This document shows positions 53,979-63,282 of a stretch of 64,000 nt of DNA, piece after piece. Source of the DNA: an uncultured Amylibacter sp. (lineage in GTDB: Bacteria > Pseudomonadota > Alphaproteobacteria > Rhodobacterales > Rhodobacteraceae); contig CANMGS010000001.1 in assembly GCA_947497475.1 (NCBI GenBank), positions 1,509,747 to 1,573,746 of the forward strand. The letters run 5' to 3'. Every line of letters starts with the position of its first letter. The first letter of the stretch is position 1. Below the pieces are notes generated by a model. The model made no database searches and was not told the origin of the DNA. It was given only the letters and a program-made list of their open reading frames with translations. The translations under genes were made by a program, and so were the position numbers.

Positions 53979-55889
53979 TTGGGTAACGCCAGAAATCTTA
54001 TTATTTGGGTCGCGTTGTTTTTACTCGTGATTGGACTATTCAGTATTTTTAACAACAATGCAGAATCGCAAGGTGGTAAGGCTATTACCTTCTCGCAATT
54101 CATGGAACGTGTGGACAATGGTTCTGTTAAGCGTGTTGTTCTTGATGGAGAGAAAGTTTACATCCGCGGAAGCGACGACCAACAATACCGTACAGTTAAG
54201 CCACGTGAAGTAGACATTACAGAGCAACTACTTGCTGCGAAAGTTGAAGTTGAAGCCGCTCCACAAGAGCAATCAGGCTTTATGAGCACAATTTCATTAT
54301 GGCTGCCATTCCTATTGTTGATCGGTGTATGGATATTCTTCATGAACCGTATGCAAGGTGGCGGTAAAGGTGGGGCAATGGGTTTTGGTAAATCCAAAGC
54401 GCGTTTGTTGAACCAAAATGAAGACCGTAAAACATTTGACGATGTTGCTGGTATCGATGAAGCTAAAGAAGAGCTTGAAGAGATTGTGGAATTCCTACGT
54501 GATCCACAAAAGTTTTCACGTCTTGGTGGTCAGATCCCAAAAGGTGCTTTATTGATTGGCCCTCCTGGTACAGGTAAAACATTGCTTGCACGTGCGATTG
54601 CTGGTGAAGCTGGAGTTCCATTCTTTACTATCTCTGGTTCTGATTTCGTTGAAATGTTCGTCGGTGTTGGTGCATCTCGTGTGCGCGACATGTTTGAACA
54701 AGCGAAAAAAAATGCTCCTTGTATCGTTTTCATCGATGAGATTGATGCAGTGGGTCGCCACCGTGGGGCAGGCCATGGTGGAGGTAATGATGAGCGTGAG
54801 CAAACATTGAACCAATTGTTGGTTGAAATGGATGGTTTTGAGGCAAACGAAGGTGTGATCCTTTTGGCTGCAACCAACCGCCCTGATGTTCTTGATCCAG
54901 CTTTGAAACGTCCAGGCCGTTTTGACCGTCAGGTTCAAGTGCCTAACCCTGATATTAAAGGACGTGAAAAGATTTTGAATGTACATGCACGCAAAACTCC
55001 ACTTGGCCCAGATGTTGATCTACGCATTATTGCACGTGGTACTCCAGGGTTTTCTGGTGCTGATCTTGCAAACCTAGTGAATGAAGCTGCATTAGGTGCT
55101 GCACGTACAGGTAAACGATTTGTCATGATGGAAGATTTTGAAACAGCCAAAGACAAAGTTATGATGGGCTCAGAACGTCGTTCTATGGTTCTGACCGAGA
55201 AGCAAAAAGAGCATACTGCTTATCACGAAGCGGGTCATGCTTTGGTTGGTCTGTCTTTGGAAGAATGTGATCCTGTTTATAAGGCGACTATTATCCCTCG
55301 CGGACAAGCATTGGGTATGGTTGTATCGCTTCCAGAAATGGATCGCCTAAATTGGCATAGACGCCAATGTGAACATAACCTTGCGATGACAATGGCAGGT
55401 AAAGCTGCAGAGATCATCAAATGGGGCGAAGAGAATGTTTCTAACGGCCCATCCGGCGATATCCAGCAAGCATCGTCTTTAGCACGTGCTATGGTTATGC
55501 GTTGGGGTATGTCTGATGTTGTGGGTGATGTGGATTATCAAGCTGCCCATGAAGGCTATTCTGGCGGTAACGTTGGCGGTTTCTCTATTTCAGCAAAAAC
55601 AAAAGAGCTGATCGAAGATGAAGTAAAGCGCATGATCGAAGACGGTTACCAAACAGCTGTTTCTATTCTAAAGAAAAAGAAGAAAGAGTTTGAGCGCTTG
55701 GCACAAGGTCTTTTGGAATATGAGACACTTACTGGTGATGAGATTGTTAAAATTATGAATGGCCAAAAAATTGGCAATGATGATGATGACCCATCCGGAG
55801 ATGATGAAAAACCGAGTGTAATTGCAGTTCCTAAGACTAAAAAGCCTAAAGCTAAGCCTTCGGGTGACATGGAGCCTGAACCGTCTTAA
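53979..55889 (+). CDS. ftsH: ATP-dependent zinc metalloprotease FtsH
   Basis: Membrane-bound AAA+ protease of 636 residues that degrades membrane and some cytosolic proteins. Two N-terminal membrane segments ([18 protein letters not shown] and [14 protein letters not shown]) bracket a periplasmic domain. Walker A GPPGTGKT is at 194-201, Walker B is FIDEID, the second region of homology is [19 protein letters not shown], and the zinc motif is HEAGH at 416-420. Start TTG with AGGAG upstream. A terminator follows. Confidence 0.97.
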   Translation: MGNARNLIIWVALFLLVIGLFSIFNNNAESQGGKAITFSQFMERVDNGSVKRVVLDGEKVYIRGSDDQQYRTVKPREVDITEQLLAAKVEVEAAPQEQSGFMSTISLWLPFLLLIGVWIFFMNRMQGGGKGGAMGFGKSKARLLNQNEDRKTFDDVAGIDEAKEELEEIVEFLRDPQKFSRLGGQIPKGALLIGPPGTGKTLLARAIAGEAGVPFFTISGSDFVEMFVGVGASRVRDMFEQAKKNAPCIVFIDEIDAVGRHRGAGHGGGNDEREQTLNQLLVEMDGFEANEGVILLAATNRPDVLDPALKRPGRFDRQVQVPNPDIKGREKILNVHARKTPLGPDVDLRIIARGTPGFSGADLANLVNEAALGAARTGKRFVMMEDFETAKDKVMMGSERRSMVLTEKQKEHTAYHEAGHALVGLSLEECDPVYKATIIPRGQALGMVVSLPEMDRLNWHRRQCEHNLAMTMAGKAAEIIKWGEENVSNGPSGDIQQASSLARAMVMRWGMSDVVGDVDYQAAHEGYSGGNVGGFSISAKTKELIEDEVKRMIEDGYQTAVSILKKKKKEFERLAQGLLEYETLTGDEIVKIMNGQKIGNDDDDPSGDDEKPSVIAVPKTKKPKAKPSGDMEPEPS

Positions 55890-55908
55890 ACGGAAAGTTA
55901 AGTGTTTG

Positions 55909-55936
55909 AAAAGCCTGCAATTTTGCAGGCTTTTTT
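55909..55936 (+). terminator. Rho-independent terminator of ftsH
   Basis: AAAAGCCTGCAA (55909-55920) pairs with TTGCAGGCTTTT (55923-55934), followed by further T residues. The next 240 bases to fhs contain a short GCCCA/TGGGC hairpin just before the fhs Shine-Dalgarno, and no gene that I can support. Confidence 0.95.
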
Positions 55937-56177
55937 CGTTTTTGCACAGGCGAGTCGTTTTTCAAACTTTATTAGCTGAAATTCTTTAATTTTACCTTCA
56001 AAATCGGTGCTTTCGGCCTCTTTGGTAAACATAAGTTTCCAATAGTGGACTTTTAAAGTCATAAAAGACGATTCAGGGACGCAGAATGTCGGTTTCTAAA
56101 GGATGAAATGTCGCACTCATAGGTGATAAGGTTACCAGAGAAACGCCCATATTGGGCAAATACAAAGGTATCCGCTC

Positions 56178-57854
56178 GTGTCCTATAAAACTGATATTGA
56201 AATTGCTCGCGAAGCCAATAAAAAACCAATCCAAGAGATCGGTGCAAAGCTTGGTATTCCATCTGATGACTTGCTGCCATTTGGCCATGATAAAGCAAAA
56301 GTATCTGCTGAATTCATCAAAGCACAAGCTAGTAAAGAAGACGGTAAACTGATCTTGGTAACAGCGATTAACCCAACACCTGCTGGTGAAGGGAAGACGA
56401 CAACGACTGTTGGTCTGGGTGATGGTTTGAACCGTATTGGTAAAAACGCTGCTATCTGTATCCGTGAAGCTTCATTGGGTCCGTGTTTCGGTATGAAGGG
56501 TGGCGCTGCTGGTGGTGGTTACGCTCAAGTTGTTCCAATGGAAGACATGAACCTACACTTCACAGGTGATTTCCATGCGATTACATCTGCACATAACCTA
56601 TTGTCTGCAATGATAGATAACCACATTTACTGGGGTAACGCGCTGAAAATTGACCAACGTCGTGTTGTATGGCGCCGTGTTCTAGATATGAATGATCGTG
56701 CATTGCGTGATGTTGTGACATCATTGGGTGGCGTTTCTAACGGTTTCCCACGTCAAGCTGGATTTGACATCACTGTTGCGTCAGAAGTTATGGCGATCTT
56801 ATGTTTGTCTAACGATCTGGACGATCTTAAGAAACGCTTGGGTGATATCATTGTTGCATATACGCGCGACCGCGAGCCAATTTACTGCCGTGATATCAAA
56901 GCAGACGGTGCTATGACTGTTTTGTTGCAACAAGCAATGCAGCCAAACCTAGTACAAACATTGGAAAACAATCCAGCATTTGTACATGGTGGTCCATTTG
57001 CGAACATCGCACACGGTTGTAACTCTGTTGTTGCAACAAAGACTGCTTTGAAATTGGCAGACTATGTTGTGACAGAAGCTGGCTTCGGTGCTGACTTGGG
57101 CGCTGAAAAATTCATGAACATCAAATGCCGTAAAGCAGGTATTGCACCATCCGTAGTGGTTTGTGTGGCAACTGTTCGCGCTATGAAAATGAACGGTGGC
57201 GTTGCAAAAGCTGATCTTGGCCCAGAAAATGTAGCAGCTGTTGAATCTGGTTGTGCAAACCTTGGCCGTCACATTGAAAATCTAAAAGGTTTTGGTGTTC
57301 CAGTTGTTGTTGCAATCAACCACTTTGTGACTGACACAGATGCTGAAATTCAAGCGGTAAAAGACTATGTAGAAACACAAGGTTCAGAAGCAATCTTATC
57401 TCAACACTGGGAATTCGGTTCTAAAGGGTCTGAAGACTTGGCAAAACGCGTTGCAGAAATTGCTGATGCAGACATGGCAAACTTTGCGCCGATCTATCCA
57501 GATGATATGCCATTGTTCGAAAAAATTGATACAATTGCAAAGCGTATCTATCGTGCTGATGAGGTTCTTGCAGATAAGAAAATTCGCGATCAATTGAAAC
57601 AGTGGGAAGAGCAAGGCTATGGTAACTTGCCAGTCTGTATGGCGAAAACACAATACAGCTTCTCTACTGACCCTAACTTGCGCGGTGCGCCAACAGGTCA
57701 CTCGCTTCCAGTGCGCGAAGTACGTCTTTCAGCAGGTGCGGGTTTCATAGTCGCGATCTGTGGTGAGATTATGACAATGCCTGGTTTGCCACGTGTGCCA
57801 AGTGCTGAAGCAATCATGCTGAATGATGACGGTCAAATCGAAGGCTTATTCTAG
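56178..57854 (+). CDS. fhs: Formate-tetrahydrofolate ligase
   Basis: Makes 10-formyl-THF from formate, THF and ATP, feeding C1 units into folate metabolism. 558 residues, the normal length. Nucleotide-binding loop in [25 protein letters not shown], then [39 protein letters not shown], the well-known N-terminal signature. Start GTG at 56178 with AAAGG ten bases upstream. folD, the next step of the pathway, follows on the same strand behind a terminator-like hairpin. Confidence 0.97.
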   Translation: MSYKTDIEIAREANKKPIQEIGAKLGIPSDDLLPFGHDKAKVSAEFIKAQASKEDGKLILVTAINPTPAGEGKTTTTVGLGDGLNRIGKNAAICIREASLGPCFGMKGGAAGGGYAQVVPMEDMNLHFTGDFHAITSAHNLLSAMIDNHIYWGNALKIDQRRVVWRRVLDMNDRALRDVVTSLGGVSNGFPRQAGFDITVASEVMAILCLSNDLDDLKKRLGDIIVAYTRDREPIYCRDIKADGAMTVLLQQAMQPNLVQTLENNPAFVHGGPFANIAHGCNSVVATKTALKLADYVVTEAGFGADLGAEKFMNIKCRKAGIAPSVVVCVATVRAMKMNGGVAKADLGPENVAAVESGCANLGRHIENLKGFGVPVVVAINHFVTDTDAEIQAVKDYVETQGSEAILSQHWEFGSKGSEDLAKRVAEIADADMANFAPIYPDDMPLFEKIDTIAKRIYRADEVLADKKIRDQLKQWEEQGYGNLPVCMAKTQYSFSTDPNLRGAPTGHSLPVREVRLSAGAGFIVAICGEIMTMPGLPRVPSAEAIMLNDDGQIEGLF

Positions 57855-57894
57855 AAAATAGCTTGATTAGCATGCATAAATTCTAAATGAATAT

Positions 57895-57931
57895 ACACAC
57901 CATCCAATGATTGGGTGGTGTGTCTTTTTTT
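57895..57931 (+). terminator. Terminator-like hairpin between fhs and folD
   Basis: ACACACCATCCAA (57895-57907) pairs with TTGGGTGGTGTGT (57911-57923), 13 bp with one G-U and a TGA loop, then CTTTTTTT. Only 15 bases lie between the T run and the folD ATG at 57947, so there is no room for a folD promoter after it. Confidence 0.85.
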
Positions 57932-57946
57932 GAAAAAGGAAAACCA

Positions 57947-58846
57947 ATGTCGGCAAAAATAATCGACGGTAAAGAGTTTGCAGCAAATGTGCGTACACAA
58001 GTAGCGAAACATGTTGAACGTTTGAAGAATGATAACGGTATTACACCAGGTTTAGCCGTAGTTTTGGTCGGAGAAGATCCAGCGAGTCAAGTGTATGTAC
58101 GCAACAAACATAAATCGACGATTGAAGTTGGTATGAACAGCTTTGAACACCGTTTGGATGTTGATACATCTGAAGAGGATTTGTTAGCACTGATAGATCA
58201 ATTGAACAAAGACCCAGCGGTTCATGGCATTCTATGCCAATTGCCACTGCCAGGACATTTGAATGAAGAATTGGTGATTAATTCGATTATTCCTGAAAAA
58301 GATGTCGATGGCTTTCATATCTCTAACGTCGGTTTGTTAGGTACAGGGCAACGTTCTATGGTGCCATGTACACCACTTGGCTGTTTAATGATGTTACGTG
58401 ATCATCATGGTAGCTTATCAGGTTTGAATGCCGTTGTTGTAGGGCGTTCGAATATTGTTGGTAAGCCAATGGCAAATTTATTGCTGAAAGACAGCTGCAC
58501 TGTCACAATCGCGCATAGCCGTACAAAAAATATCGAAGCCATCTGTCGTGCTGCAGACATCGTTGTTGCGGCTGTAGGTCGCCCTGAGATGATTACAGGT
58601 GATTGGATTGGTGAGGGTGCAACTGTTATTGATGTGGGTATCAACCGTATTCCTCACCCTGAAAAAGAAGGTAAATCTAAATTGGTTGGTGACGTGCATT
58701 TTGAAAGTGCTGCAGCAAAAGCTGGTGCTATTACTCCTGTTCCAGGAGGTGTTGGACCAATGACAATTGCATGTTTACTAGCGAATACTTTAACAGCTTG
58801 TTGTCGTGTGAATGGTTTGGAAGAACCAGAAGGTTTAACGGCATAA
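57947..58846 (+). CDS. folD: Methylenetetrahydrofolate dehydrogenase/cyclohydrolase
   Basis: Bifunctional enzyme that interconverts 5,10-methylene-, methenyl- and 10-formyl-THF. About 299 residues from the ATG at 57947 (AAGGA upstream). Landmarks are [23 protein letters not shown] with the catalytic Lys, [47 protein letters not shown], the Rossmann part [18 protein letters not shown], and [16 protein letters not shown] at the end. Downstream of fhs, with which it forms the 10-formyl-THF pathway. A terminator follows. Confidence 0.97.
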   Translation: MSAKIIDGKEFAANVRTQVAKHVERLKNDNGITPGLAVVLVGEDPASQVYVRNKHKSTIEVGMNSFEHRLDVDTSEEDLLALIDQLNKDPAVHGILCQLPLPGHLNEELVINSIIPEKDVDGFHISNVGLLGTGQRSMVPCTPLGCLMMLRDHHGSLSGLNAVVVGRSNIVGKPMANLLLKDSCTVTIAHSRTKNIEAICRAADIVVAAVGRPEMITGDWIGEGATVIDVGINRIPHPEKEGKSKLVGDVHFESAAAKAGAITPVPGGVGPMTIACLLANTLTACCRVNGLEEPEGLTA

Positions 58847-58866
58847 ATTAAATAAGTTTATCAAAT

Positions 58867-58902
58867 AAAAAGCTCTCTACAGTTGCTGTAGAGAGCTTTT
58901 TT
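58867..58902. terminator. Bidirectional terminator after folD
   Basis: AAAAAGCTCTCTACAG (58867-58882) pairs perfectly with CTGTAGAGAGCTTTTT (58886-58901) around TTG; A and T runs on both ends suit both strands. It separates folD from the convergent AAA ATPase gene. Confidence 0.97.
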
Positions 58903-58922
58903 ATGCCTTAGATAAGGTGATG

Positions 58923-60233
58923 TTATCTTTCGACATCGCTATCTTCGACGAACATGTTCGCCCAGGCACTATCTATCAGGCTACGTGACATTACACGTGG
59001 CAGCCCCTGATAGTCACAAATGGATATCATTTGATCTATTAGGAATGGTGCTTGATATGCTGCATATTTATGATCAACTTCATCATATTTTGCACCAAAC
59101 AAGTAAACTAATGCGTCTTTTTCCAAAGTAAATCGTTTGGCTTTTGCAACCAACATATAGATTTGGAGCATGTCTTCACGACTTGGGGACTCGATGATTA
59201 TCTTGAAATAAATCCGGCGTAGTGCAGCACCATCAAAAATCTTATTTGGGTGGAAGTTGGTTGAAAAGATCACCAATGTATCAAATGGCACTGTGAATTT
59301 TTCACCAGATTGAAGACTCAGAATATCTTCGCCACCTTCCATTGGAACAATCCAACGGTTGATCAATGCTTGTGGACTTTCAGCTTGGCGTCCCAAGTCA
59401 TCCACGATGAATACGCCACCTGCAGCTTTTAATTGTAAAGGTGCTTGGTAAGTTTTTGAATTTGGGTTGTACTTAAGCTCAAGCATATCAAGGTTAAGCT
59501 CACCGCCTGTGATAACTGTTGGGCGGTCACATTGAATATAGCGACGATCGTATGCTCCGCCAGTGCGGCGTAAACCACTACCTTCTTCAGCAGCTTCTTG
59601 TGCCGATGTATGAATGATTGGATCGTATACAGATATAACTTGTCCAGCGTACTCCAATACACGAGGGATAAAGACTTTGTCACCCATAGCATCCCGGATG
59701 CCATTGGAAATCGATGATTTACCATTGCCAGGAGGGCCATACATTAAGATTGAGCGACCAGAGTTTACTGCAGGTCCAATTTGATCAAGAAGGCCATCAG
59801 GGATGATCAGATGGGACATAGCCCCTTCTAGTTTATCCTTTGTGATGCCGACATTGCGAATTGTTTGACGTTTAACCTGCGCTTCAAATTCAGCCATCGG
59901 AACAGGTAGTGGTCCAAAATACTCTGATTGCTTTAATGCATCTATGGTGCGGTTTTTACCTGTTTCAGTCATTTGGTAGCGCATTTCTGTGGTAACATCA
60001 CCGTCGCCACTTCCAAGCGTTTCAATCAAGTTTTGATTGCGACACATCGCAATCAATTCATTTACAACAGGAACTGTTACGCAAAGTTCGCGCGCCATTT
60101 CACTCGCATATTGTAGGTTTTTGCGAAATATAGTTTTCAAAAACACTTCCCGTACGAAAACGGGAGAGAGGCCTGTTTCCTCAAGCGTTGTTGGCTCAAG
60201 TGGTGCAAGTGCTATGCGCGAGTGCATATTCAT
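58923..60233 (-). CDS. AAA family ATPase of the Tad region
   Basis: Protein of 436 residues. The N-terminal 130 residues hold a winged-helix-like part (FVREVFLKTIFRKNLQYASEMARELCVTVPVVNELIAMCRNQNLIE). The ATPase core has Walker A GPPGNGKS at 166-173, Walker B-like VFIVDDLGRQ and a sensor region FSTNFHPNKIFDGAALRRIYFKI with an Arg finger. I recall such ATPases next to pilus genes in alphaproteobacteria, but its role is not established. It differs from the CpaF/TadA secretion ATPase, which is not in the window. Last gene of the minus-strand Tad group; its own promoter may lie in the 93-base gap 60234-60326. Confidence 0.7.
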   Translation of the reverse strand: MNMHSRIALAPLEPTTLEETGLSPVFVREVFLKTIFRKNLQYASEMARELCVTVPVVNELIAMCRNQNLIETLGSGDGDVTTEMRYQMTETGKNRTIDALKQSEYFGPLPVPMAEFEAQVKRQTIRNVGITKDKLEGAMSHLIIPDGLLDQIGPAVNSGRSILMYGPPGNGKSSISNGIRDAMGDKVFIPRVLEYAGQVISVYDPIIHTSAQEAAEEGSGLRRTGGAYDRRYIQCDRPTVITGGELNLDMLELKYNPNSKTYQAPLQLKAAGGVFIVDDLGRQAESPQALINRWIVPMEGGEDILSLQSGEKFTVPFDTLVIFSTNFHPNKIFDGAALRRIYFKIIIESPSREDMLQIYMLVAKAKRFTLEKDALVYLFGAKYDEVDHKYAAYQAPFLIDQMISICDYQGLPRVMSRSLIDSAWANMFVEDSDVER

Positions 60234-60326
60234 AGTTTATAGCTTTCTTTTTTTATTATGATTACACTGTGTTGCAGTGAATTAACTATTTTTTGAAAGC
60301 AAAACTAAGGCTGAATTTGGACTTTT

Positions 60327-60815
60327 TTACGAATAGAAGTTTATCATTGCTAGGTAAAAGATAATGCTTGCCGATAGAGTTAACCCAAATGGAAAAACGC
60401 CACGGCGTTTCCATGAAACCCAGTCTTGTACATGGTCTCGTATTCCAGGAGTTTTACCTGCTAGCTTATGTAAAGCCACAGAAAGAAGTGACATTACTGC
60501 CATAATAACAATGAAGTATAAGATATGCGAAAAAGCTACAAAAGGAGCCATTGCTGCTGCGTATTTTGAATCGCCCCCACCTACAGCACCAATACTGGTT
60601 GCAAAGAAGCCGATAATTAAAACTATTATACCTTGTAAAACCCTTATTCCATACTCTGGTAAGTCAAATATTAATATGCCCATAACTAAGAAGCTGGCGA
60701 ATAAAATAAGGCAAGATGTATTTGGAATGCGCATATATTTCATATCACTCCAAGCAACATAAACACCAATAATAACTGCAGGGATTAATAAGAGAAATTC
60801 AGGTAGATTCAGCAA
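60327..60815 (-). CDS. cpaA: Prepilin peptidase (CpaA/TadV family)
   Basis: Inner-membrane aspartic protease of 162 residues with about five membrane segments that removes the leader of Flp prepilin and may methylate the new N-terminus. The catalytic Asp positions are in AWSDMKYMRIPNTSC near residue 23 and in the GxGD motif AVGGGDSKYAAA. Small size is typical of TadV. It lies 11 bases after the TadD stop in the pilus cluster. Confidence 0.85.
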   Translation of the reverse strand: MLNLPEFLLLIPAVIIGVYVAWSDMKYMRIPNTSCLILFASFLVMGILIFDLPEYGIRVLQGIIVLIIGFFATSIGAVGGGDSKYAAAMAPFVAFSHILYFIVIMAVMSLLSVALHKLAGKTPGIRDHVQDWVSWKRRGVFPFGLTLSASIIFYLAMINFYS

Positions 60816-60826
60816 TTTTAGTGTCC

Positions 60827-61675
60827 TTAACCGAGTGCTTCTAGGCTACGTGTAGCCGCTTCAAAATGGCGAGGGTGTGTTTCAATCGCATCTTCTAACA
60901 ACCCGCGACCGATTGATTTTTTCCCTTGTTTAACAGCGGTTAAACCGAGGGTGTATAGTAATTGTGCGCGCTCTTCTTGTGATAGCTGGATCAAAGGTAT
61001 AGCGTAATTTCCCTGGGAGCCGCGTGCAATTACGAGATTATTTTTTGCGGTGAAAAGTTGCGGGTCGTAAGAAATTGCTTCTAGGAATAACTCTTCAGCC
61101 TGATTGTACTTACCACGGCTTAGTTTTGAATAACCCCAGTTGTTTAGAACGTTTGCTGGTTGTGTTGTTAAGCCAACAGCTGTCTCATAAAAGCTATCAG
61201 CTTTTTCCCATTTCTTATTTGCATCTGCAACGATTGCTTCTAGCCGGTAGCGCTTGAAGGTCTCTACAGTTGGAGGAACTTTGTTAAGTTCAGCTTCTGC
61301 ACCTTTCCAATTATTTGAACGAATAAGTGCATCTGCGTAATTAACACGATCTTCATTAGTTGCATCTTTGTGCTTTAACAGTGATTTGAAGACTGGAACT
61401 GCTTCTGTTGCACGTTTCGCACGCACAAGCGAAGACGCAAGGCCTCTTTGAAAATCAATACGCTCAGGTGCTTTTTCTAAAGATGTTCTGAAAAAATTAA
61501 CTGCTTCATTGGGATCTGCAACAGTTAGCATAATGTCATTTAGATTGGTTTCATCAAGGACACCAATGACGCTTTTTTCAGGGTTCTTCTTTGCAAGTGG
61601 TCCCCCTAACTGTCCGCACGCGGTTAATCCTAATGCCCCAGTTAAACACACCACAGTCCATAGCGAAGTTCGCAT
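60827..61675 (-). CDS. tadD: TPR lipoprotein, TadD-like
   Basis: Outer membrane lipoprotein of 282 residues involved in secretion of Flp pili. Lipobox LTAC near residue 20 (GALGLTACGQLGG). The mature part is built of TPR helices (FFRTSLEKAPERIDFQRGLASSLVRAKRATEAVPVFKSLL, FKRYRLEAIVADANKKWEKADSFYETAVGLTT, VLNNWGYSKLSRGKYNQAEELFLEAISYDP). It neighbours another TPR lipoprotein. The exact position in the Tad apparatus is inferred from family. Confidence 0.85.
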   Translation of the reverse strand: MRTSLWTVVCLTGALGLTACGQLGGPLAKKNPEKSVIGVLDETNLNDIMLTVADPNEAVNFFRTSLEKAPERIDFQRGLASSLVRAKRATEAVPVFKSLLKHKDATNEDRVNYADALIRSNNWKGAEAELNKVPPTVETFKRYRLEAIVADANKKWEKADSFYETAVGLTTQPANVLNNWGYSKLSRGKYNQAEELFLEAISYDPQLFTAKNNLVIARGSQGNYAIPLIQLSQEERAQLLYTLGLTAVKQGKKSIGRGLLEDAIETHPRHFEAATRSLEALG

Positions 61676-61696
61676 TGCCTGTTTCCTGTCTCTGCT

Positions 61697-62299
61697 CTAT
61701 TTCGACTTGGCGGTTTTCAGCAACAGATACCTTCCATTGCCGCGTCTGACCAAATTGAATTCGTTATTATTTTTATTAGGTGCAGTATAACCTGTTTTTT
61801 CGATCTTTGCGATAATTTTGGTTAAATTTTGGCGAATTTCTTCTGAATCACCATTATCTAAGCCATATGCGAGCTGAAAGACACGCTTTGCTTCTTGTAA
61901 ATTGCCTTCACTTGATAAAACAACACCTAAATTGTTCCATGCAGGAACGAATTTATCGTCCTCTTCAACCGCTCTTTTTAGCAATTTCTTTGCTTGTACT
62001 AACCGCCCTAACTTTAAATTAGCGGAACCTAGGGCACTTAAAACATCAACGTTTAGTCCCTTTGTGACTGCGGCACGCGTGTAAGCTCGTAAAGCCACTT
62101 CATATTCACCAGCGGCCATTAGGCGGTGACCAACAATAAGCCCATCCACAGCCTCGTCTATCTTTGCAACGTCAATTTGTGGGGCGCTTTTATCATCGGT
62201 TATTTCAAGAGATGTATTTTGTTTTACATCACAACTTACACAGAAAACAAGCCCACATAAAAGTAAGGTAAATGAACGTATTTTTATATTATTAAACAC
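61697..62299 (-). CDS. TPR lipoprotein of the Tad cluster
   Basis: Lipoprotein-like TPR protein of about 200 residues. The open frame reaches back into tadC, but the likely start is the GTG at 62299, which gives a basic, hydrophobic signal with lipobox CVSC. Repeats are seen as HRLMAAGEYEVALRAYTRAAVTKG, LGSANLKLGRLVQAKKLLKRAV and NNLGVVLSSEGNLQEAKRVFQLAYG. It lies between tadC and tadD and probably belongs to the same apparatus. Confidence 0.65.
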   Translation of the reverse strand: MFNNIKIRSFTLLLCGLVFCVSCDVKQNTSLEITDDKSAPQIDVAKIDEAVDGLIVGHRLMAAGEYEVALRAYTRAAVTKGLNVDVLSALGSANLKLGRLVQAKKLLKRAVEEDDKFVPAWNNLGVVLSSEGNLQEAKRVFQLAYGLDNGDSEEIRQNLTKIIAKIEKTGYTAPNKNNNEFNLVRRGNGRYLLLKTAKSK

Positions 62300-62307
62300 A
62301 AGCTGTA

Positions 62308-63282
62308 TTAACCTAGAACTTGCATGATTTGGTATACAGATGGACCAACCAACATGACCATAAGAGGCGGAACAGTGAACATCATTGTACATAGTGTCAT
62401 TTTTGTTGGAAGCTTGTTTGCTTTTTCTTCTGCATTCATAATACGTTTGTCGCGCATCTCACCTGCATAAACACGTAAACTTTCACCGATTGAGGTACCA
62501 AATGTTGTTGATTGGATTAACACTGTTACGAACGACTTAATATCTTGAACACCGCAACGCTCTGCAAAGTCCTTCAACACAGTTGGTTTATCTTTACCAG
62601 CTCGCATTTCGTTCGACACGATCATAAATTCATCAGATAAATTAGGGTAGGAATGGCTAAGTTCTACACCAACACGGGTAATGCTTTGGTCAAATGACTG
62701 CCCAGCTTCAATACATACTAGCATTAAGTCTAAGCTATCAGGAAAGCCATTTTCTAATTCGCTTAAACGTTCGCCAGCGCGACGCTTAACCCAAACAATC
62801 GGAGCAGCATAGCCGATGATAATTGGTATGATAATTACTTTTGCCATATCAAATGCAGCTAAGTCTCTTGATATTATGAAAGCATATATAAGGCCTCCCA
62901 GTAAACCAAGGGCAATTAATGCGAATTGGGCAAAATGATAGTTACGAACTGCATTTCTAGAACGATACCCAGCTTGCATCAAAGTCATTCGACTTTTTGA
63001 AAGCTCTTCTTGGCTTTGTGGTTCGAGAAATGCCGAAAATTTATCTAGATTGGGGCCTTTTGATGTTTCACGTAAATTCACAGACGCGGTTTTTTTTGCT
63101 GGTTTCTTAACCTGTGAGTGCGTTGGGGATTTGATGCGATCAAATGGGTCTTTTTGTTTCACCAAAATAAATGGTAGAGTCAATGTTACTAAAAATATCC
63201 CAACCACGCCAATGCCAATGATAGGGCCTGAAGGCCCTAAGAGTTCTGTTAAAGTATTGATTAATCCAGTTATCATCATCAC
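62308..63282 (-). CDS. tadC: Tad secretion system membrane protein TadC
   Basis: Inner-membrane platform protein of 324 residues of the Flp pilus apparatus, in the T2SS-F/GspF superfamily. An N-terminal membrane segment, a basic cytoplasmic part, then the conserved core ELENGFPDSLDLMLVCIEAGQSFDQSITRVGVELSHSYPNLSDEFMIVSNEMRAGKDKPTVLKDFAERCGVQDIKSFVTVLIQSTTFGTSIGESLRVYAGEMRDKR and C-terminal segments. The start overlaps the tadB stop by 4 bases (63279-63282). Confidence 0.92.
   Translation of the reverse strand: MMMITGLINTLTELLGPSGPIIGIGVVGIFLVTLTLPFILVKQKDPFDRIKSPTHSQVKKPAKKTASVNLRETSKGPNLDKFSAFLEPQSQEELSKSRMTLMQAGYRSRNAVRNYHFAQFALIALGLLGGLIYAFIISRDLAAFDMAKVIIIPIIIGYAAPIVWVKRRAGERLSELENGFPDSLDLMLVCIEAGQSFDQSITRVGVELSHSYPNLSDEFMIVSNEMRAGKDKPTVLKDFAERCGVQDIKSFVTVLIQSTTFGTSIGESLRVYAGEMRDKRIMNAEEKANKLPTKMTLCTMMFTVPPLMVMLVGPSVYQIMQVLG

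Noticed and set aside
55937-56177. THF, ZTP or glycine riboswitch in front of fhs
   Set aside because: The leader has only a short GCCCA/TGGGC hairpin; I could not find the conserved core sequences of these riboswitches.
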